Source of the DNA: Iris pallida
Taxonomy: Eukaryota; Streptophyta; Magnoliopsida; Asparagales; Iridaceae
DNA length: 64,000 bases
Reading direction: 5' to 3'
Assembly (NCBI GenBank): GCA_029216955.1
Contig: JANAVB010002199.1
Location: 12,686,917 to 12,750,916 of the forward strand
Part shown: one piece after another, positions 1 to 13,726 of the stretch
Layout: every line of letters starts with the position of its first letter
How positions within the stretch are numbered: position 1 is the first letter of the stretch
Program-made: the position numbers and the translations under genes
Notes under the pieces: generated by a model
Seen by the model: the letters and a program-made list of their open reading frames with translations, nothing else
What the model was told of the DNA's origin: nothing
Databases searched by the model: none

Positions 1-2440
1 ACCCGAGGGATAAATGTTATCAATTTAGAAACAAACACAGAAAGTGGGTTATGAATAATTCATGGATGTATTTTAAAACTAATGAGGATATTCAAGGTCA
101 ACCTAGTTTTGAGAACTTAGAGAATCCTGGTTATTGATTCTTATGAACATGTACTTTAAAGGCTATATAGAATTTAGAAATGAAAAGAAGAATTTAATTG
201 TATTCAATGATTATGCAAAATTGAACTAGAAATCGTAAGAGGGTGACTAGAGACAAAGAAAACACAAGGATTTTAGGCTATAGGAATTATTTTGATGATT
301 GGGGGAAAATTTTAGAATTCAAAAGGATAATATTGAAGATGAACGTTGAAAAAATATGAAGGTTGATTTTTGTATGACATAGTGGTATTAGAGTGGAGTA
401 AATATGAGACTTGATTTAAAACAAGTACAAGGATTCATAAACTGGATCTAGAGGTTTCGGATCTAATTTAGAACGAGGTGAAAGAATTTGGAAATTTGAT
501 TAAATGGATAAGTGTTGATACCTGATTAAGAGGGGTATGCTTTGTGGAAATGTTTTAAGAGTTGGAATTTTGTCTATAGTGATCATGGTAAAGGGTTAGA
601 TGACTGAAGGCTATAAAATTTCGATGATAGTCATATAAAGGTTGATTTTCATATTGGGATTTGTGAGAAATTATGATTTAGCAAATAATAAATTTGATGG
701 TATTAGAGAGAGATAATTAACTTGACTTCTTATGAAATCTTTTCTTGTTTTCCCTAAAAGGGTTTTTCAATAACCATTGAATCCTAGCTCCCTTAATCAC
801 GACCAAATCGACTTCGATTATCTTTTCTTATCATATTAATATCTTGGGTTGTACTCAATTGAATTAAACTTAATTATGACCTGAATTCCCATTCTTGTAT
901 GCTCGTGCTCAGACTTCGATGAATTTGTCCTCCACACTGCCCAATCTTGGTTTCCAGAATTGATCAACTTAGATCGTATCGTGACTAAAAATTCTTAATA
1001 TTAATGTGATTGGATTTCAATGCTATTGACATTCGTTCCTTAAACTTTTGATCTTGATTTCCTTGAATAGTACCCTTTACCGTACCACCAGTATCGACCC
1101 TTGACCGTACTCAATTTATTTGAATTCCATCGTGACTTGGATCTCTATCATATGTGGCTCGTGCTCAAAAATCTTGATTTCAAAATTTTTCGAATCTAAA
1201 TTCAATTATTGATTAGCTTTACTTTTTATTGTGTCAATATTCTAATTTTGATCGTAATCGAATTTCGATACCCATATCACTCGTGCATAAAACTCTGAAT
1301 TATTCTTGGAAACGACTAAGTTCTGTTCCAATTCCGATTTATCTTCATACTACCCTTGATTATACCAAATTTCATGCTTGATCATGCCTAGGCTACTACC
1401 ATACTCTTCATCATATCTAAATACTATTTGACCAAGGTTGGACTGATTTCATCTTCGATCGTGTCGAATTAACGATTACGATCATGTTCGAATTTTAACA
1501 CTAGTATCCAAACTCTTTTCTGACCATGATTTACTTCCTGATTATATCTAAACTCCTTGTGATTAGTCATGCCTAGGTGACCCGGCAGGACTAGACGACT
1601 ATGAAATCCATGGTCGTGATTCTTAAGATCATGACTATCGTACCGATTTTTGCCTCTAAATCGTGCTTGAAAATTTTGTCCTTGATCACGACTACAGATT
1701 GACTATGAACTTGTCATGAATTGAGTGATCATATCAATTTTTTTTTCATTGTGCCTAAAATCTTGATCTTCATAGTCGTGATCAAATTTGATTTTGATCA
1801 TGTCTGAACAATTTCTCTGTTAATGCCTAGATTTCAATTCTCTAACTGCTCGTGCTATGAGTTCATTCCTGAATCATACCCAGATTTTATTTTGGGTAAC
1901 TTATCCTTGATCGTGCCAAGGTGACTTAAATCATTTTCAAATTTCTAATCACGACCGAGCCCTGATTCATGACTTAATTAATCTTGTCCATTAGATTTTG
2001 ATCGTGCCTATAAGACTTTAATTTTTGTATCTTGATTGTGTCAAAATTTTATCCTTGGTTTACCAGGTCTTGTTTTTGATCGTGCTTGTGTGACTCTAAC
2101 TCCGACCTTATCAAGCCTAGATTCTGTTGGTCGTACTATACTCAGATTTGACCCTACCTTATCACAACCAAAACAACAATTTGTTATTTTAGTCGCAACT
2201 CGAGTCGTGCCTAAGATACTTAATCTTCGTTCTAAATCGTGCCTAGTTGATTCGACCATACCATGATTCTATCGTGCCAAATCAATAGTCGTGTCTAAAT
2301 AATTTCGAGTTGATTATCGTGATCGTGCCAACTCGTCGTTCTTGATCGTGCCTGCCATACCGCCTAAAATTTCTATCATGTTTTAACCCCCTTGCCGAGC
2401 TTTAATTTCGAGGACGAAATTTTTTCAAGGAGGGTATATT
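1..2440 (+). mobile_element. 3' internal region of non-autonomous gypsy element (second copy of BC)
   Basis: This is the 3' part of an LTR-retrotransposon internal region, directly before an LTR that begins at 2441. The last 40 bases carry the pol-end/polypurine signature of plant Ty3/gypsy elements: TTTCGAGGACGAAATTTTTT, then CAAGGAGGG, then the LTR. No gag or pol domain can be read in any frame. The stretch matches 37993-40438 nearly base for base, the differences being mostly one-base indels in homopolymers. About 780-2370 is a low-complexity field in which variants of GATCGTGCC recur every few tens of bases. Confidence 0.8.
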
Positions 2441-4257
2441 TGTAACCTCCGTAAATTGAATTCTTGGATAATTTCAAAAATTTGTATTTTTATTCTATTT
2501 CGTATTTTTCAAAATTTCAAATTTTTCTAAATCTCGAAAAACGTGCAATTTTTAATTTTTGGAAAACAAATTTGACCGTGATTGTTATCGGTCCTTGTTG
2601 GCTTTGGTTTACTATTTTAGGTGATTATGTCCTATTGGAATTTTTTGTCGTTTTCTTGAAACAATAAGATTTTAATATTAATCTGTATGAGAGACATTAT
2701 TGAATTTTGGAATTTCTAAATATCATTATTTACTAAATAAATAATTTCTAAGTATATTTAAATAATTAAGTGAATATATTAGTATTATTTTATTGGAAAA
2801 ATCCCGGCTAAATTGTAATTAGCCACTTGTTAAATTAGTATTAGCTAGTAATTTTAACTATTAATTTATAACTAATTTATTATTTTTGTACTAATTAATT
2901 GGCAGGTGATATGGTTAGCAGTTAGTGATTAGCTTTAGTTTTCCACTATGTTTTTCCTAATTCTATTACATGTACACTTTTAGGGTTTTCCCCCACTTTT
3001 CCTATAAATATCACTTTTTCCCAAACCCTAAAATCCCTACACACATCCCTAGGAAATTCCTAGCAGCCTACCCCCCTTTTGTTTCCAGCACCCCCAATCT
3101 CCCGAACCACCCCGACCATCCCCTTCCGGCTATTGCCGGAGGACCAAACCACCACCAGAACACTTCCGCCACTGCCGCATCCGAGTCAGTGCCGCCCAGG
3201 CCGGATCTCCTCCTCCGCAGGTGGCCGCTGAGACCCGCCCAAACCGAACACAACCACCGGCCACCCCTGGCCGATGCACCCCAAGCCACCTCCGCCATCA
3301 CCAACAGCCGCCACACTACTGTTCCCCACCCTGGCCGTCGCCCATCACCATCCGCCACCATGGCCGGACGCCATCACCACCCTGCCCGACCAACCTCCAC
3401 CGCCATAAACCGTCCGCCGCCACCACCAGGATACCACCGCCACCACAACTTTTTGCCCAAAAATCCAACCATCGATAGAGAGAGAGAGGGAAGAGAGGAC
3501 CTGGCTGGCGCGCCGCCGCGCGAAGCGGTCGTCCGCCGCCATGACCGCGACCCCGCGCCGTCCTGGACGAGATCGCGCCGCCGCGCGAGTCCTCCGTCCG
3601 CCGTCCAGACCCAGACCGCTCCCTCCTCTGGCGCCATGGCGAGCTCCACCGCGCTGCTCCGCCGAGCCTCGACCCTCCGCCGAGAGATCCCGCTCGTGAG
3701 CCCCTTCCCTTCTCTGTGTGTTTGGTTCAGTAGATGTAGAGATTGGAAACCCCCTTTCTGTTACCTATAGTTTATAATATGTATATAATAATTTATATAT
3801 AGTTTAAATAATTTATATAATAGTTTAGATAATAGTTTAAATAATAATTTATTAATAGTTTATATATTATTCTTATATAATGGTTATGTATAATAGTTTA
3901 TAATAATTGTTAATTAGTTTATAAATTGTCAATATAACATTATGTATAATAGTTTTATAAAAATGTATAATGGTATATTATATTGTGTATTAGTTTATAT
4001 AATTATATTAGTTTAATATATAAATGTACATTGTTTATATAATGTATAACAGTTTTGATATAAAATATATTAGTTTACATATAATGTTATTATTTTATTA
4101 TTATTATTATTAAATTCTTGCTGGTATTGTTCTGTTAATAATTAGGATTCTCAAGATTAATATTACCATTAATTGATTTTGGGCTTCTAGTCCTATGTTT
4201 TCTTATAATATCAATTTTAATATATATTATATATATCTAATATATATATATATTATA

Positions 4258-4289
<32 letters not shown>

Positions 4290-5783
4290 TTGTTTTGCAT
4301 TATTGTCATTTATTAGTACAGAAATGATTTTTTTGGATTTTGAAGTATTATCTAAATATGTTGATTAATACAGATATAGTTTTTAACATTATAAGGATTC
4401 CAAAATTTATTATATTTATTTAATTATATTTTTCTGAAATCATAAATCGTGACCATTTAAGTCATTTTGTATTTCTTGATTTGATTAGTGTACTAAACCC
4501 TGATTTTAGACTTTTATATACCAAACTAGGCTTTTTGGACTATTCTGGACTCATTGGGACTGCCCGTGTCGTCGTCTGGGACCCTCTATTGAGCTTAGCA
4601 TGGTACCTACCTCGTGTCGACACGTTCGTGTCGCGCACGTCGACTCCAACCAATCGAGGCGAGTACATTCTCTGATCATTTCATATCCTGCTTAGAACTA
4701 TTTCCTGCAGTAGATTACTTTACTTGTACTGTCACGTTGGTCAACAGATTGGTACTATAGGATCCCTTCTTGAGATGTTATCCTTAGGGAGCATCGAGTA
4801 CTCTATGTTCTGTGCGTTTCACTTACATAGCGTATCACTATGCTTCGTTGATTTCTTCGATCACTTGTGACATATACTCTTATGATCACAGAGTCTTCCT
4901 GGAATTCTTATCCCATTTATGGGTCTACTATGTATCACCCTTCGGGGGCTTATCACCTTTCGGAGGCTTTTCACCTTTCGGAGGCTTATCACCTTTCGGA
5001 GGTTTACCACCCTTCGGGGGCTGTACATAGTATCATAACATAACCTGGTTGGATCCTTGTGTATTGATTGGGGGTACGGGGGAGTAGAAATGGACATATA
5101 AATAATACACCATAGTATAGCATCAGAATCATTCCATAGTGTCCAGAATCATTCCATAGTGTAGCATCAGAATCATCCCAGGCCATTTACATGTCTATAT
5201 TGTACTCTGAACCACTAGCCACTGTTAGTCTCTATTTATAGTAGATATTTCTATTACAGCTCTCTCTCTGTTTACATACAGCATTTCTTTCAGTACCTGT
5301 ATCTTACTTTACTGCATGATTATATTTTCTAACCTGTTATGAATTGTTGAGATGTAATGTGCTCGCTCCTGTCCTGACTGGACCTGTTGATAAATTTTAC
5401 AGATAGCTTGGAGGTTGCCTGCTAGCCTAGAGGAGACACTTTAGAGGTTGTTTAGATAGTTATTTCATTTGTCTGGAGTTGTATTTACTTTGTGGATATT
5501 GTATTTGAGTTCTGAGTTGTATTTCTGGGTATATGTATCTTAGACACTTAGACTTCTATCTCCTGTATCTCTTTTGGATTTCATGTTTTATCATCTTCCT
5601 TATCATGCTCTACCTTAGATGTGATTGAGACTGTATCTGCTATGTCACCCCTTCGGGGAGTATAAACTGCTTAGCATTATATTGTTAGATGTTGTGACCT
5701 AGGACAGCGTTACCGCCGACACTGCAGCGTAGGCTGGGCGTCGTTACGTTCTCGTACCCTAACAGTGGGTGCGGGTCGTGACA
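2441..5783 (+). mobile_element. LTR of BC-type gypsy element (copy A)
   Basis: This LTR of about 3.34 kb starts TGTAACCTCC and ends GGGTCGTGACA (TG...CA). It is homologous to the LTRs at 33434-36785 and 40439-43813. In order it holds an AT-rich U3, a TATA box at 3003-3010, a GC-rich leader (about 3050-3700) ending near a GTGAGC splice-donor-like site, a very AT-rich stretch with a TA microsatellite (about 4225-4290), 18-bp repeats (4938-5025), and a terminal hairpin motif (5711-5732). Long proline-rich frames in the GC-rich leader are not conserved in length between copies and are not called as genes. Confidence 0.85.
3003..3010 (+). promoter_or_regulatory. LTR core promoter TATA box (copy A)
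   Basis: TATAAATA lies in a C/T-rich context about 560 bp into the LTR, where base composition changes sharply from AT-rich to GC-rich. The same box is at 33995-34002 and 41002-41009 in the two sister LTRs. Transcription would start about 30 bp downstream; this is inferred from position only. Confidence 0.6.
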
Positions 5784-6274
5784 GATAGGTAACCCACAAC
5801 CAAGACTCTACCTTAATTTCTAGGCACCCTTCTACCTTAACATGGTACCTAATACCTTACCCTTGCATCTTGATACTTTAACTTGGTATCTCAATACCTT
5901 ATCTTGAAGGTATCACAAATACCTTACCTTACCCATTACTAAGGTAATTCACATTACCTTGTCCATACCAAGGTAAATCATATTTACCTTGAGATACCAC
6001 TCTTGGTATCCTAAGATACCAAGACACTAACCTATCTAACCATTACCTGCCACTATCTAATTCTAAACTAACCTCTCACATATCCTTCTAACATTACATT
6101 AACTTCTAACAACCCACCTACCAATATCTTAACATATAGGATACTAACACTCAACTAACATACAACATCCTATTTAACCTCTCATCTAACCTCTCCTATA
6201 GACACTCACACACCACACACACACACACACACACCACACACCACACCACACACACACACACACCATATATATAT

Positions 6275-6310
<36 letters not shown>

Positions 6311-6598
6311 AATATATATAAATATATATATATATATATATCCACAAACACCTCACAACCTCTACACACACAAAAAAATATACATAACACCCCCCCACAC
6401 ACTAACATATATATACATACATACATACATACATACATACATACATACATACATACATCATACATACATTACGTACATACATACATACATCATTCTCCTC
6501 ATCTCTTCACACTCTCTAACATCCACACAACACATACTCCTCACAACACAATCACACACACACATTAACACACGTATAATATATATATATATATATAT

Positions 6599-6649
<51 letters not shown>

Positions 6650-7979
6650 CACACACACATACACTAACACTAATATTTATATATATCCAAACATCCTGAA
6701 ACCTATCCGAATACCCAAATCCTCGCAATTCTACCCTCTAGGGATTAGACATGTACCCCACACAAGCAATCTAACTCGCGCACGCAAACGAAAACGAGAA
6801 ACGAGCCCCGAATGGCCAAATGGCCATTCTGACGACTCTGGGGTGTCCGATTTGCGATACCGTACGATACGGACACCAAACCTATCCGGATTCGACCCAA
6901 CTCTACCCACGAGTTCTAAATAATGATTAGAACCTATTCTGAGTGCTAACTTTCCGATTCTAGTGTCGGTGCAAAAAGTCACCCGTGTGTTGGAACCCAA
7001 AAACTCCGAAAAAGTCTATTTTCATGATTTCTCATAAACGACCCCACGTATCCAAATATAGACACGTACCTAGCCTTATCTCACCCAAACTAACCTAATT
7101 AGGTCTAATTAGGCTAGGGACAACACCCAAATATGTCAATTTAGGGTTTTTTCCCCCAATTTGGCACTAAACCTAGGCTAAAAGTCCTAAATCGGGTCCA
7201 ATGGGTTCCAAATATCTCCTAATGGGTTATCCTACATCTCGGGCATCCTCTAATATGCAAATGTCACTAGTTAGAAGTAATTACAAGGTTAGTGAGGGTT
7301 TACCTCTTGGGAGTTGGAATCCTAAGAAAAAGTCCCAAAATTACTTCTTCTTAGGTCAAAGCCCAAAATCTATGCTTCCACCACCACCAAGCTAGATCTA
7401 CCTAGATCAAAACCACAAATAAGAGGTAAACAAGTTAGCACCAAGATTAGAGAGTGATCTAGAGTATGAAGAAGATTTGGAAGAGATTTGCTTACTTTGG
7501 AGCTTAAAATGCAAAAGGGAAAAGAAGGATTTTGTGGAATAGAGAAAGAATGAGAGAGAGAGAGTGTTCTTGCAAATGAGAGCATGGGGGGTACATATTC
7601 TGGCCAGCCATGTAAAAGGGGGTTTGGGGCATTGTGCAAAGTCGCAAATTCCCTCCAAGTCAAAGAATAGAAGGGTTTTGAGTTGGGGTCAAATGGTAAC
7701 TTGAAAATTCTAAATTCCAAGTTCTAAATCTAATTCTAAACTCTAATTCCCATTAAAATCAAATGGGATTAGTCAAATAAATATCTGGGTTTGGTCATGA
7801 CAAGTTGGACGGATCCAATTGGGTCCAAACTGACCCGGGTCACTAACACAAGTCGAAATGAGACAAAACTCAAACCCGATCAAATAAACCCCAGAACACA
7901 TATTAATAAATAAATATTCACAAAAATATTAGAATATTAAAATGACAAATTTGTCCTTAATTTTGAAATTGGAAGTGAA
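5784..7979 (-). mobile_element. Part of element X LTR (duplicate of 43814-46058)
   Basis: This is a minus-strand LTR portion that continues element X beyond the insertion point of BC. It is nearly identical to 43814-46058. It contains the AAGGTA/GGTATC-rich block (5790-6010), CA/TA/CATA microsatellites (6205-6655) and, near 7940-7979, the outer LTR edge next to a polypurine tract (CTACCCCCTTGAAAT on the plus strand). The terminal GTGACA of the sister copy reads GTGAA here, probably a base-call loss. Confidence 0.75.
6205..6655. repeat. CA, TA and CATA microsatellites
   Basis: (CA)n runs into (TA)n at about 6208-6340, (CATA)n follows at about 6414-6470, and (TA)n at about 6578-6645. The homologous tracts at 44230-44706 are uninterrupted, whereas these are broken by single-base gains and losses. 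That fits poorer base accuracy in this copy. Apparent reading frames here are repeat artefacts. Confidence 0.85.
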
Positions 7980-8987
7980 AATCTACCCCCTTGAAATAAT
8001 TTTGTCCTCGAAATTAAAGTTGGTTGTACTTTTCTCTAGGTCAACCCCCAACAGTCAAGGTCAAAACTTCTATCTAGCAACACCAAGATCATGGTCCCAC
8101 TGGTCACAATTTTATAGTCTCAATAGGGTCACTACACTATCTAGCACAACAAAACACAATCCAAGAGGTACTATTGGAACATACAACAATCATGGAAAAA
8201 ACGAAGAACAAAATGACAGACTGCTAACCCATCACCTGTAGCATCGGCCTCCTCAACCGTCAACGTAGAAACCCTGCCCGCGCTGGGTATATCCCTCTGC
8301 TGGTACGGGCATGACACTGTTCCACAGGTAGCCTAACTTCATCTCCTGCCCTTGGTATGGACACTGGCCAGGACGATGAAGGGTACCCCAATTCGAGTCG
8401 AAAAAATACAGTGACTTAGTGGGGTGAATCAAGAGTGGATCTTGCGTTAAGAAAGTCGTGCGATAAAAATGAAGCATAAGACAGTGTGACTGAGTGGGAC
8501 ACGAAGGTCACGGGTGTAGGGTGTATTATCTAGATCATGCATGTGAAGTTGGTTTTTGAGAAAACAACTAGCCTTGTGCTCCTAAATTAAAGTCATAGCA
8601 ATGTGCATATGATAATCATAATTAAAGTGGGAATGGTCAAATAGCCTAAATTGATCCGAAATTGTGATACAAAGTAGTACAAAGGAACAACTTTGAGTGG
8701 GACATGATATATCAAAATAAAGATAATCTTGTCTACTACAAACTCATGAAGGGAGTTTCCAGAGATTGACATCTCTGATGCTCTAGAATCAAAGTCACGG
8801 AAGAACATCATCTATATTACAGAAGTGAAATGGTTGAGATGACATGTTAGGATCCTTCTCAAGATACAATCTGATAATCATATGCGCATGTCCAAAATCA
8901 TGATACTTAGAATCCTCTCCACGCTAGTAAACAAGGCTGCGATAAAATATAGGGTCCATAACTGGGGTATGTACCTCTATAATTACG
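7980..8987 (-). mobile_element. Element X internal region, 3' non-coding part (duplicate copy)
   Basis: This matches 46059-47077. Read on the minus strand it ends in the pol-end/polypurine signature TTTCGAGGACAAAATTATTT followed by CAAGGGGGTAG at the LTR edge. No coding domain is visible. The region stops at the N run, whereas the sister copy continues into X protease and gag remnants. Confidence 0.7.
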
Positions 8988-9000
8988 NNNNNNNNNNNNN
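8988..9000. other. Assembly gap (13 N)
   Basis: Thirteen undetermined bases. Homology to 47077 ends exactly at the left edge. The 79 bases to the right (9001-9079) do not continue that sequence, so two unrelated pieces have been joined here. Confidence 0.95.
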
Positions 9001-9079
9001 TAACGTACTCATTGATATTACCAAGTCTCTTAAGAAATTTATCACTCTTAACTTTGATGGAGGTTATGGTGGCAACATT

Positions 9080-10777
9080 TGACACGACCCGCACCCAGTG
9101 AAAGGGCACGAAAAGTGAAGTACGCCAGCCTACGCCGCAGTGTTAGCGATAGAACGCTGTCTGAGTCACAATATCTAATACAGTCTAGAATATGCTCCGA
9201 ACGGAGAATAAATAATAAGTACTCAATCACAACCACTAAGATGGAATAGAAAAATAAATCGCAAGAGAGTCACAGATACATAAAAGTCTAGGTGTAAACC
9301 ACCAGAACAAATCTCAAGTACAACTCATTGTGTCTCAAATAAAGACAATAAAATACTAAGTCTCAGCTAGACTATGGGCAAATCCTCAGCGACTGCTGGA
9401 TCCTCCTGAGGGTCCACGTCACCAGTGTCATCTAAGACAATGCCATAATAAGTAGGGCAGAACTCTTCATCATCACCTGTAAAATTTTCAACATGCCCAA
9501 TATTCAGGAACACATATCTCTCACAACAGTTCATATCAGGATTGGACATATAAAGCAAGCTATAGAAAATTATACATGAAACGGTGTAAAGAAAATCAAA
9601 GAGCGAGACTATCAAGATGAGATAAAATATGATAAATAGAGAAATATAACTATCTACGTGATTTAGAGCATGAATTGGTTATGTAACGGGTTGGGTTGCA
9701 CAGGATAAACTATGGAGTTGCACATGGATACCTACTGGGGATAATGATCACATAACCAACTACACTCTCACTGTCCCCAATCAATACACAAGGATCAAGA
9801 CATTATGTTATTGCACATGGATAACAACTACTTTATACATGGAGCTCATATGGTCATGAGTGTACATGAATAACATATGAGTGTATATAGATAAATATGA
9901 ATACATGGAGTACATGATGAACACGATAACGTACATGAACATGATTACTCGATGTATCCGAGGGGATAACATCGCATGAAAAGATCCATAGGGTACTAAT
10001 CCGTGTGAACATCGTGTCAACATCAAGTATACTAGTCTATAACAAGAGAACATATCCAAAAAAGTACGAAAAGATCAGAGAATGTAATTGCCTGGCAAAC
10101 TGAACTGATGATGATGAAGTGTAGCTAAACCGGGGCAATAAACCTATTTAAAGTATACACATGTCACAACCAAGTCTAAAATATCAAAAAAAATAGCTAC
10201 AATGCAAGACTACATGCTTCTAGGTCCCTTTTGGTCAAGGTCAACCCTTGGTCAACTCTGGTCAACCTGGTCAAACCTAGTCAAACATTGGTCAACTAGT
10301 CCGTCTACTAATTTTAGGTCATACAAAAATTCTAGGTCATTCGGAGTTCGTTTGAGTTGAATTGGATCAAGTTTGACCCAAAGTTGACTTTTGTCAACTT
10401 GGTCAACTTGTCGGCCAATTCAACTAAACTAGGCTCAAAATGACAAACCAAATCTGTCCTAGGACTCCTATGGTTACAACCACACTATGATCTATTCTAA
10501 AAAGGTTCTATAAAAAGGTTCTCGAGCATAAATAACTATACACATATAGGTATATATCACACATGTATTTACGATACAAGCCTACTCTTAATTCTAACAA
10601 AGGGTTTTGTGTGTGTGTGTGTCACCTGTAAGTTACTGAAGTGAGTCAAATCTGAGATTAAAAACAACAAAACACAATCATGGTATACCTCATTTAATAT
10701 ACTATTATATACATATAGACAAATAGGAAAACTTATAATATAAATGAAAATATATATATAAAATATATATAATATAT

Positions 10778-10815
<38 letters not shown>

Positions 10816-11053
10816 GAAAAAAAAAATATATATATATATATAAATGAAAAAAAAAAAAAAAATATATATTATATATATATATATAATATATATATATATA
10901 TATTATATATATATACCAATGCTCAAATGGAAGAATTGACAATGGTTTCGAAATAGTTTTAATGAATCAAAATCTGGGATTAATTCCCCTCGACCCATTC
11001 TCAACACATATAGCTTGCAATGGGCTTCAACGGGGTCTTACTTATATTATATA

Positions 11054-11098
<45 letters not shown>

Positions 11099-12620
11099 TA
11101 TATAAATATATATATATATATACAAAGAAAAGCACATATGCTCATAATTGATAGAAAAATATGAAATAAATCCAAGAGCTGGTTCCCACAAGTCCAAAAC
11201 CTCATATCATACTAAAAAACTCAGATTTTATAAGTTAAATGACTGAAAATCAAAATATCATACTCAAACTCAAAATTTGCATTTAAGAAAAACTCATTTT
11301 TCACACAACGACCCAAAATGAGATATACACAAAATGAACCCGCGAAACTCGGCATACACGTTGGTCCCAACCCACGTGATGCGCTCGTGTACTCTCGGGT
11401 TCGAAATCGTGTTTGTGTCGTGTCCACAGAACGCGTATCGGAAAAACCCGATACCGCGTGACAACGTGTACGTGTGCGTGCGTTCCCGCTCGATTGAGCG
11501 CCGCACACAACGAAAACCTCCGTGCTCGTGCACGTTGATGGGGGTCCTGGGGTAGGTCTAGGACATGGCAACACAGCGACATTTCATGCCGAGGCGACGC
11601 ACGCAGCCCCGCACCTGCGTGCGGCCTGCTGCACGCGCGCCCGCGTGCCCTTGTGCGCGCGGTTCGGCCTCCGTGGCTCGCTCGTCGATCCATGCCGCGA
11701 CTCAGGGTTGGTCCCTCGGGTAGTCTAGGTATAGTTCAATATGCCCCAGGTCCTGGAACGGGTCCTCATTGCGTCGAGAGCGCGTACGAAGTCCGTTTCA
11801 GCGACAAAAATTAGCCTGAGTGCACAGTACGGCTGAACGATGCACGTCGGATTTCTTCGCGCTCGCTCAACTAGAAGACGTGAAATTTTATGAGAATTGG
11901 GGAAGAGGTTGCCTCCATGTGCTCAAGAAATTTTAGGCAAAAATAAGGTCTGTGCATCGAGATACAACGCACTGACGGCAGGGCATGCACGGTCTCGTGC
12001 ACGGGATCAGTGCACGTGCGTTCGATGCCCGAAACGCCGCTGAAAAGTCATCAATTTCAAATACGTCTTCACAAAATTTTATTGAAATGATATTATCTAA
12101 ACATCCATGAAGACAGAATCGGAAAACAGCAACTTTCTATCCTAAGCGGTATTTCGTCGAACACGTGCCGTAAAAGACCGCCACATGTCCGATACCGCCA
12201 TCAAACGAAGTCAAAATCCATCCAAACTTCGTGGGAAATTCTAGGCACCTATATGGATGCAAAAATGAAAGAAATTCCAGGATAACTATGGTAGAATAGG
12301 GTTTACCTATTGAGTGTCAAAAACTCAATAAACAGAGTCCCTCGGTTGTCGTGTCGGCCGATTCTCCTCAAGCAATTGCCTCCGCCTCCTCGTTAGCAAT
12401 TTTCTAGCAGATCCTCCTCTCCTTGACGAGTGCAACAAAGTTCGTTTGGGGAAGAAACGGACTCCGGATGAAGAAAAATGGAGTTTGGAGAAGGAGATCT
12501 CTTAGGGTTCACTTGTGGAGGCTAAAACTTCACAAATGAAAAGAAGGGGGGGGTGTACTGTGGCGGCTAGGGTAGTAGGGTCTCTAGGGTTAGGGTTTCA
12601 CTTAGGCTAATAATATTCAT
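9080..12620 (-). mobile_element. Gypsy-type LTR W, copy 1 (3' truncated)
   Basis: A long minus-strand LTR. Its inner edge at 9080 reads TGACACGACCCGCACCC, the reverse complement of the terminal motif of the other LTRs, with the terminal hairpin at 9130-9152. Further in are a TTGAC/GTCAA-rich block (about 10230-10410), several AT microsatellites, and a GC-rich leader (about 11340-12560, reverse strand). From about 10090 onward it aligns, with clear divergence, to 13735-16010, so these are two copies of one LTR family. The outer end is missing; homology fades near 12620. No internal coding region lies beside it. Confidence 0.6.
10750..11122. repeat. AT microsatellite tracts
   Basis: (TA)n tracts at about 10750-10915 (with poly-A interruptions) and 11042-11120 lie inside LTR W. 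Protein-like frames over them are low-complexity Tyr/Ile strings and are not genes. Confidence 0.85.
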
Positions 12621-13726
12621 ACGGTATTTTGTTATCACCTACTTTGGGTATTGGATTTCAAATTTATATCTAAATCGCGGTAAGGCTAATAATTGGTGGC
12701 ATTAGTAATGGAGTTCATTTTATGGAAGACAAATAACCCTGCCTTTAACCACTATTTAGTAGTGTTTTCCTATATAGCCAAGTAATTATAACTAAATTAG
12801 ATTAAGGACAACTAGTTAATTTTGTAACTAACCAACTTGTATTAAAACCAGGTGGACTTATTGATCATCCCAATCTGATTACCCGGAGCAAGGCAAGTAC
12901 TTTTCTACGATCTTGTGCATTTACATATCTTGTACTCTTCTTGTGACACATCATGACACGATATCCTGTACTCTTGTATTTCCTGTTCTTGTACTTGTGT
13001 CGGGTGGAGAAATACACTAGCTATGTGACCAAACCCCGGTTACTATATTCATGTAGATAGCTTAGGCCTCGCATCGTGCATGCGGACCCTAAGCCGTACC
13101 ATATTCATGTACTCCTGTACATGCTCCTGTACTCACCCCAGTCGGTCACATAGGCTAGTTGTATTTCAAACATGGTGCACTTGTCATGTCTTGTACTTCT
13201 GATTTATGGTTACATTCCTGTACTTTATTTCCTGTACTTACATTCCTATACTTTCCTGTGCATCTCCTGTATTTCATTTTCATGTACTCATGTACTCATT
13301 TTCATATCATGTTCTTGTTCATTACCTAGAACTGTACTTTGCTCCGCTCCTGACTGGATATGTTGCAGGTATACTTGCAGGATATCATTCTATCATATGG
13401 GCCAGAGCCTGGAACATTAGCCGAGCAGGATGGAGACATGACTTAGCTAGAGGCTTCGAGTTTAGATTGTTTAGCTTTACTCTTGGATATTGTTTTAGAG
13501 TTCATAGTACATTTCATTCCTGATGACTCTGGTACATTTATGTTATATGGATTTGTGGATTATGGTGATTATCCTTCTGGGAACGTTATATAGATGCTGT
13601 GATTATGCACATTCATATTTATCTGGTTAGTTTTCCCTAGCTTGGTACAGCTTACTTCGTCTTGTCTAACGACGAAGGCTGGGCGTGTCCGACTCGTGTT
13701 CGATTATTCCGGAGCAGGTCGTGACA
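12621..13726 (+). mobile_element. Plus-strand LTR fragment V
   Basis: This segment ends at 13726 with GGTCGTGACA, the standard inner LTR edge of this window's gypsy elements, and carries a perfect 7-bp stem (13655-13661 with 13671-13677) followed by GCTGG, 49 nt from that edge. It separates the two W LTR copies. It contains pyrimidine-rich sequence with many TGTACTC/CCTGTA variants. The left boundary is only inferred from where W homology ends. No coding domains were found. Confidence 0.5.

Noticed and set aside
2970..3770. 266-residue proline/histidine-rich protein in the LTR leader
   Set aside because: The homologous frames in the two sister LTRs are 169 residues and differ through small indels. 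The composition is GC-rich low complexity on both strands, and no domain is recognisable.
3635..3770. Captured first exon of a mitochondrial gene (MASSTALLRRAS...)
   Set aside because: That reading exists only in the copy with indels. In copies B and C the ATG gives a short frame with different residues that ends at TGA on the donor-like site.
6186..6670. Tyr/Ile-rich proteins over microsatellites (also at 10733-10942, 31623-31916, 44217-44780 and 60173-60938)
   Set aside because: These are translations of TA, CA and CATA repeats and are not conserved.
11301..11728. Arg/Ala/His-rich frames on both strands
   Set aside because: They lie in the GC-rich leader of LTR W and are not preserved in the second W copy.
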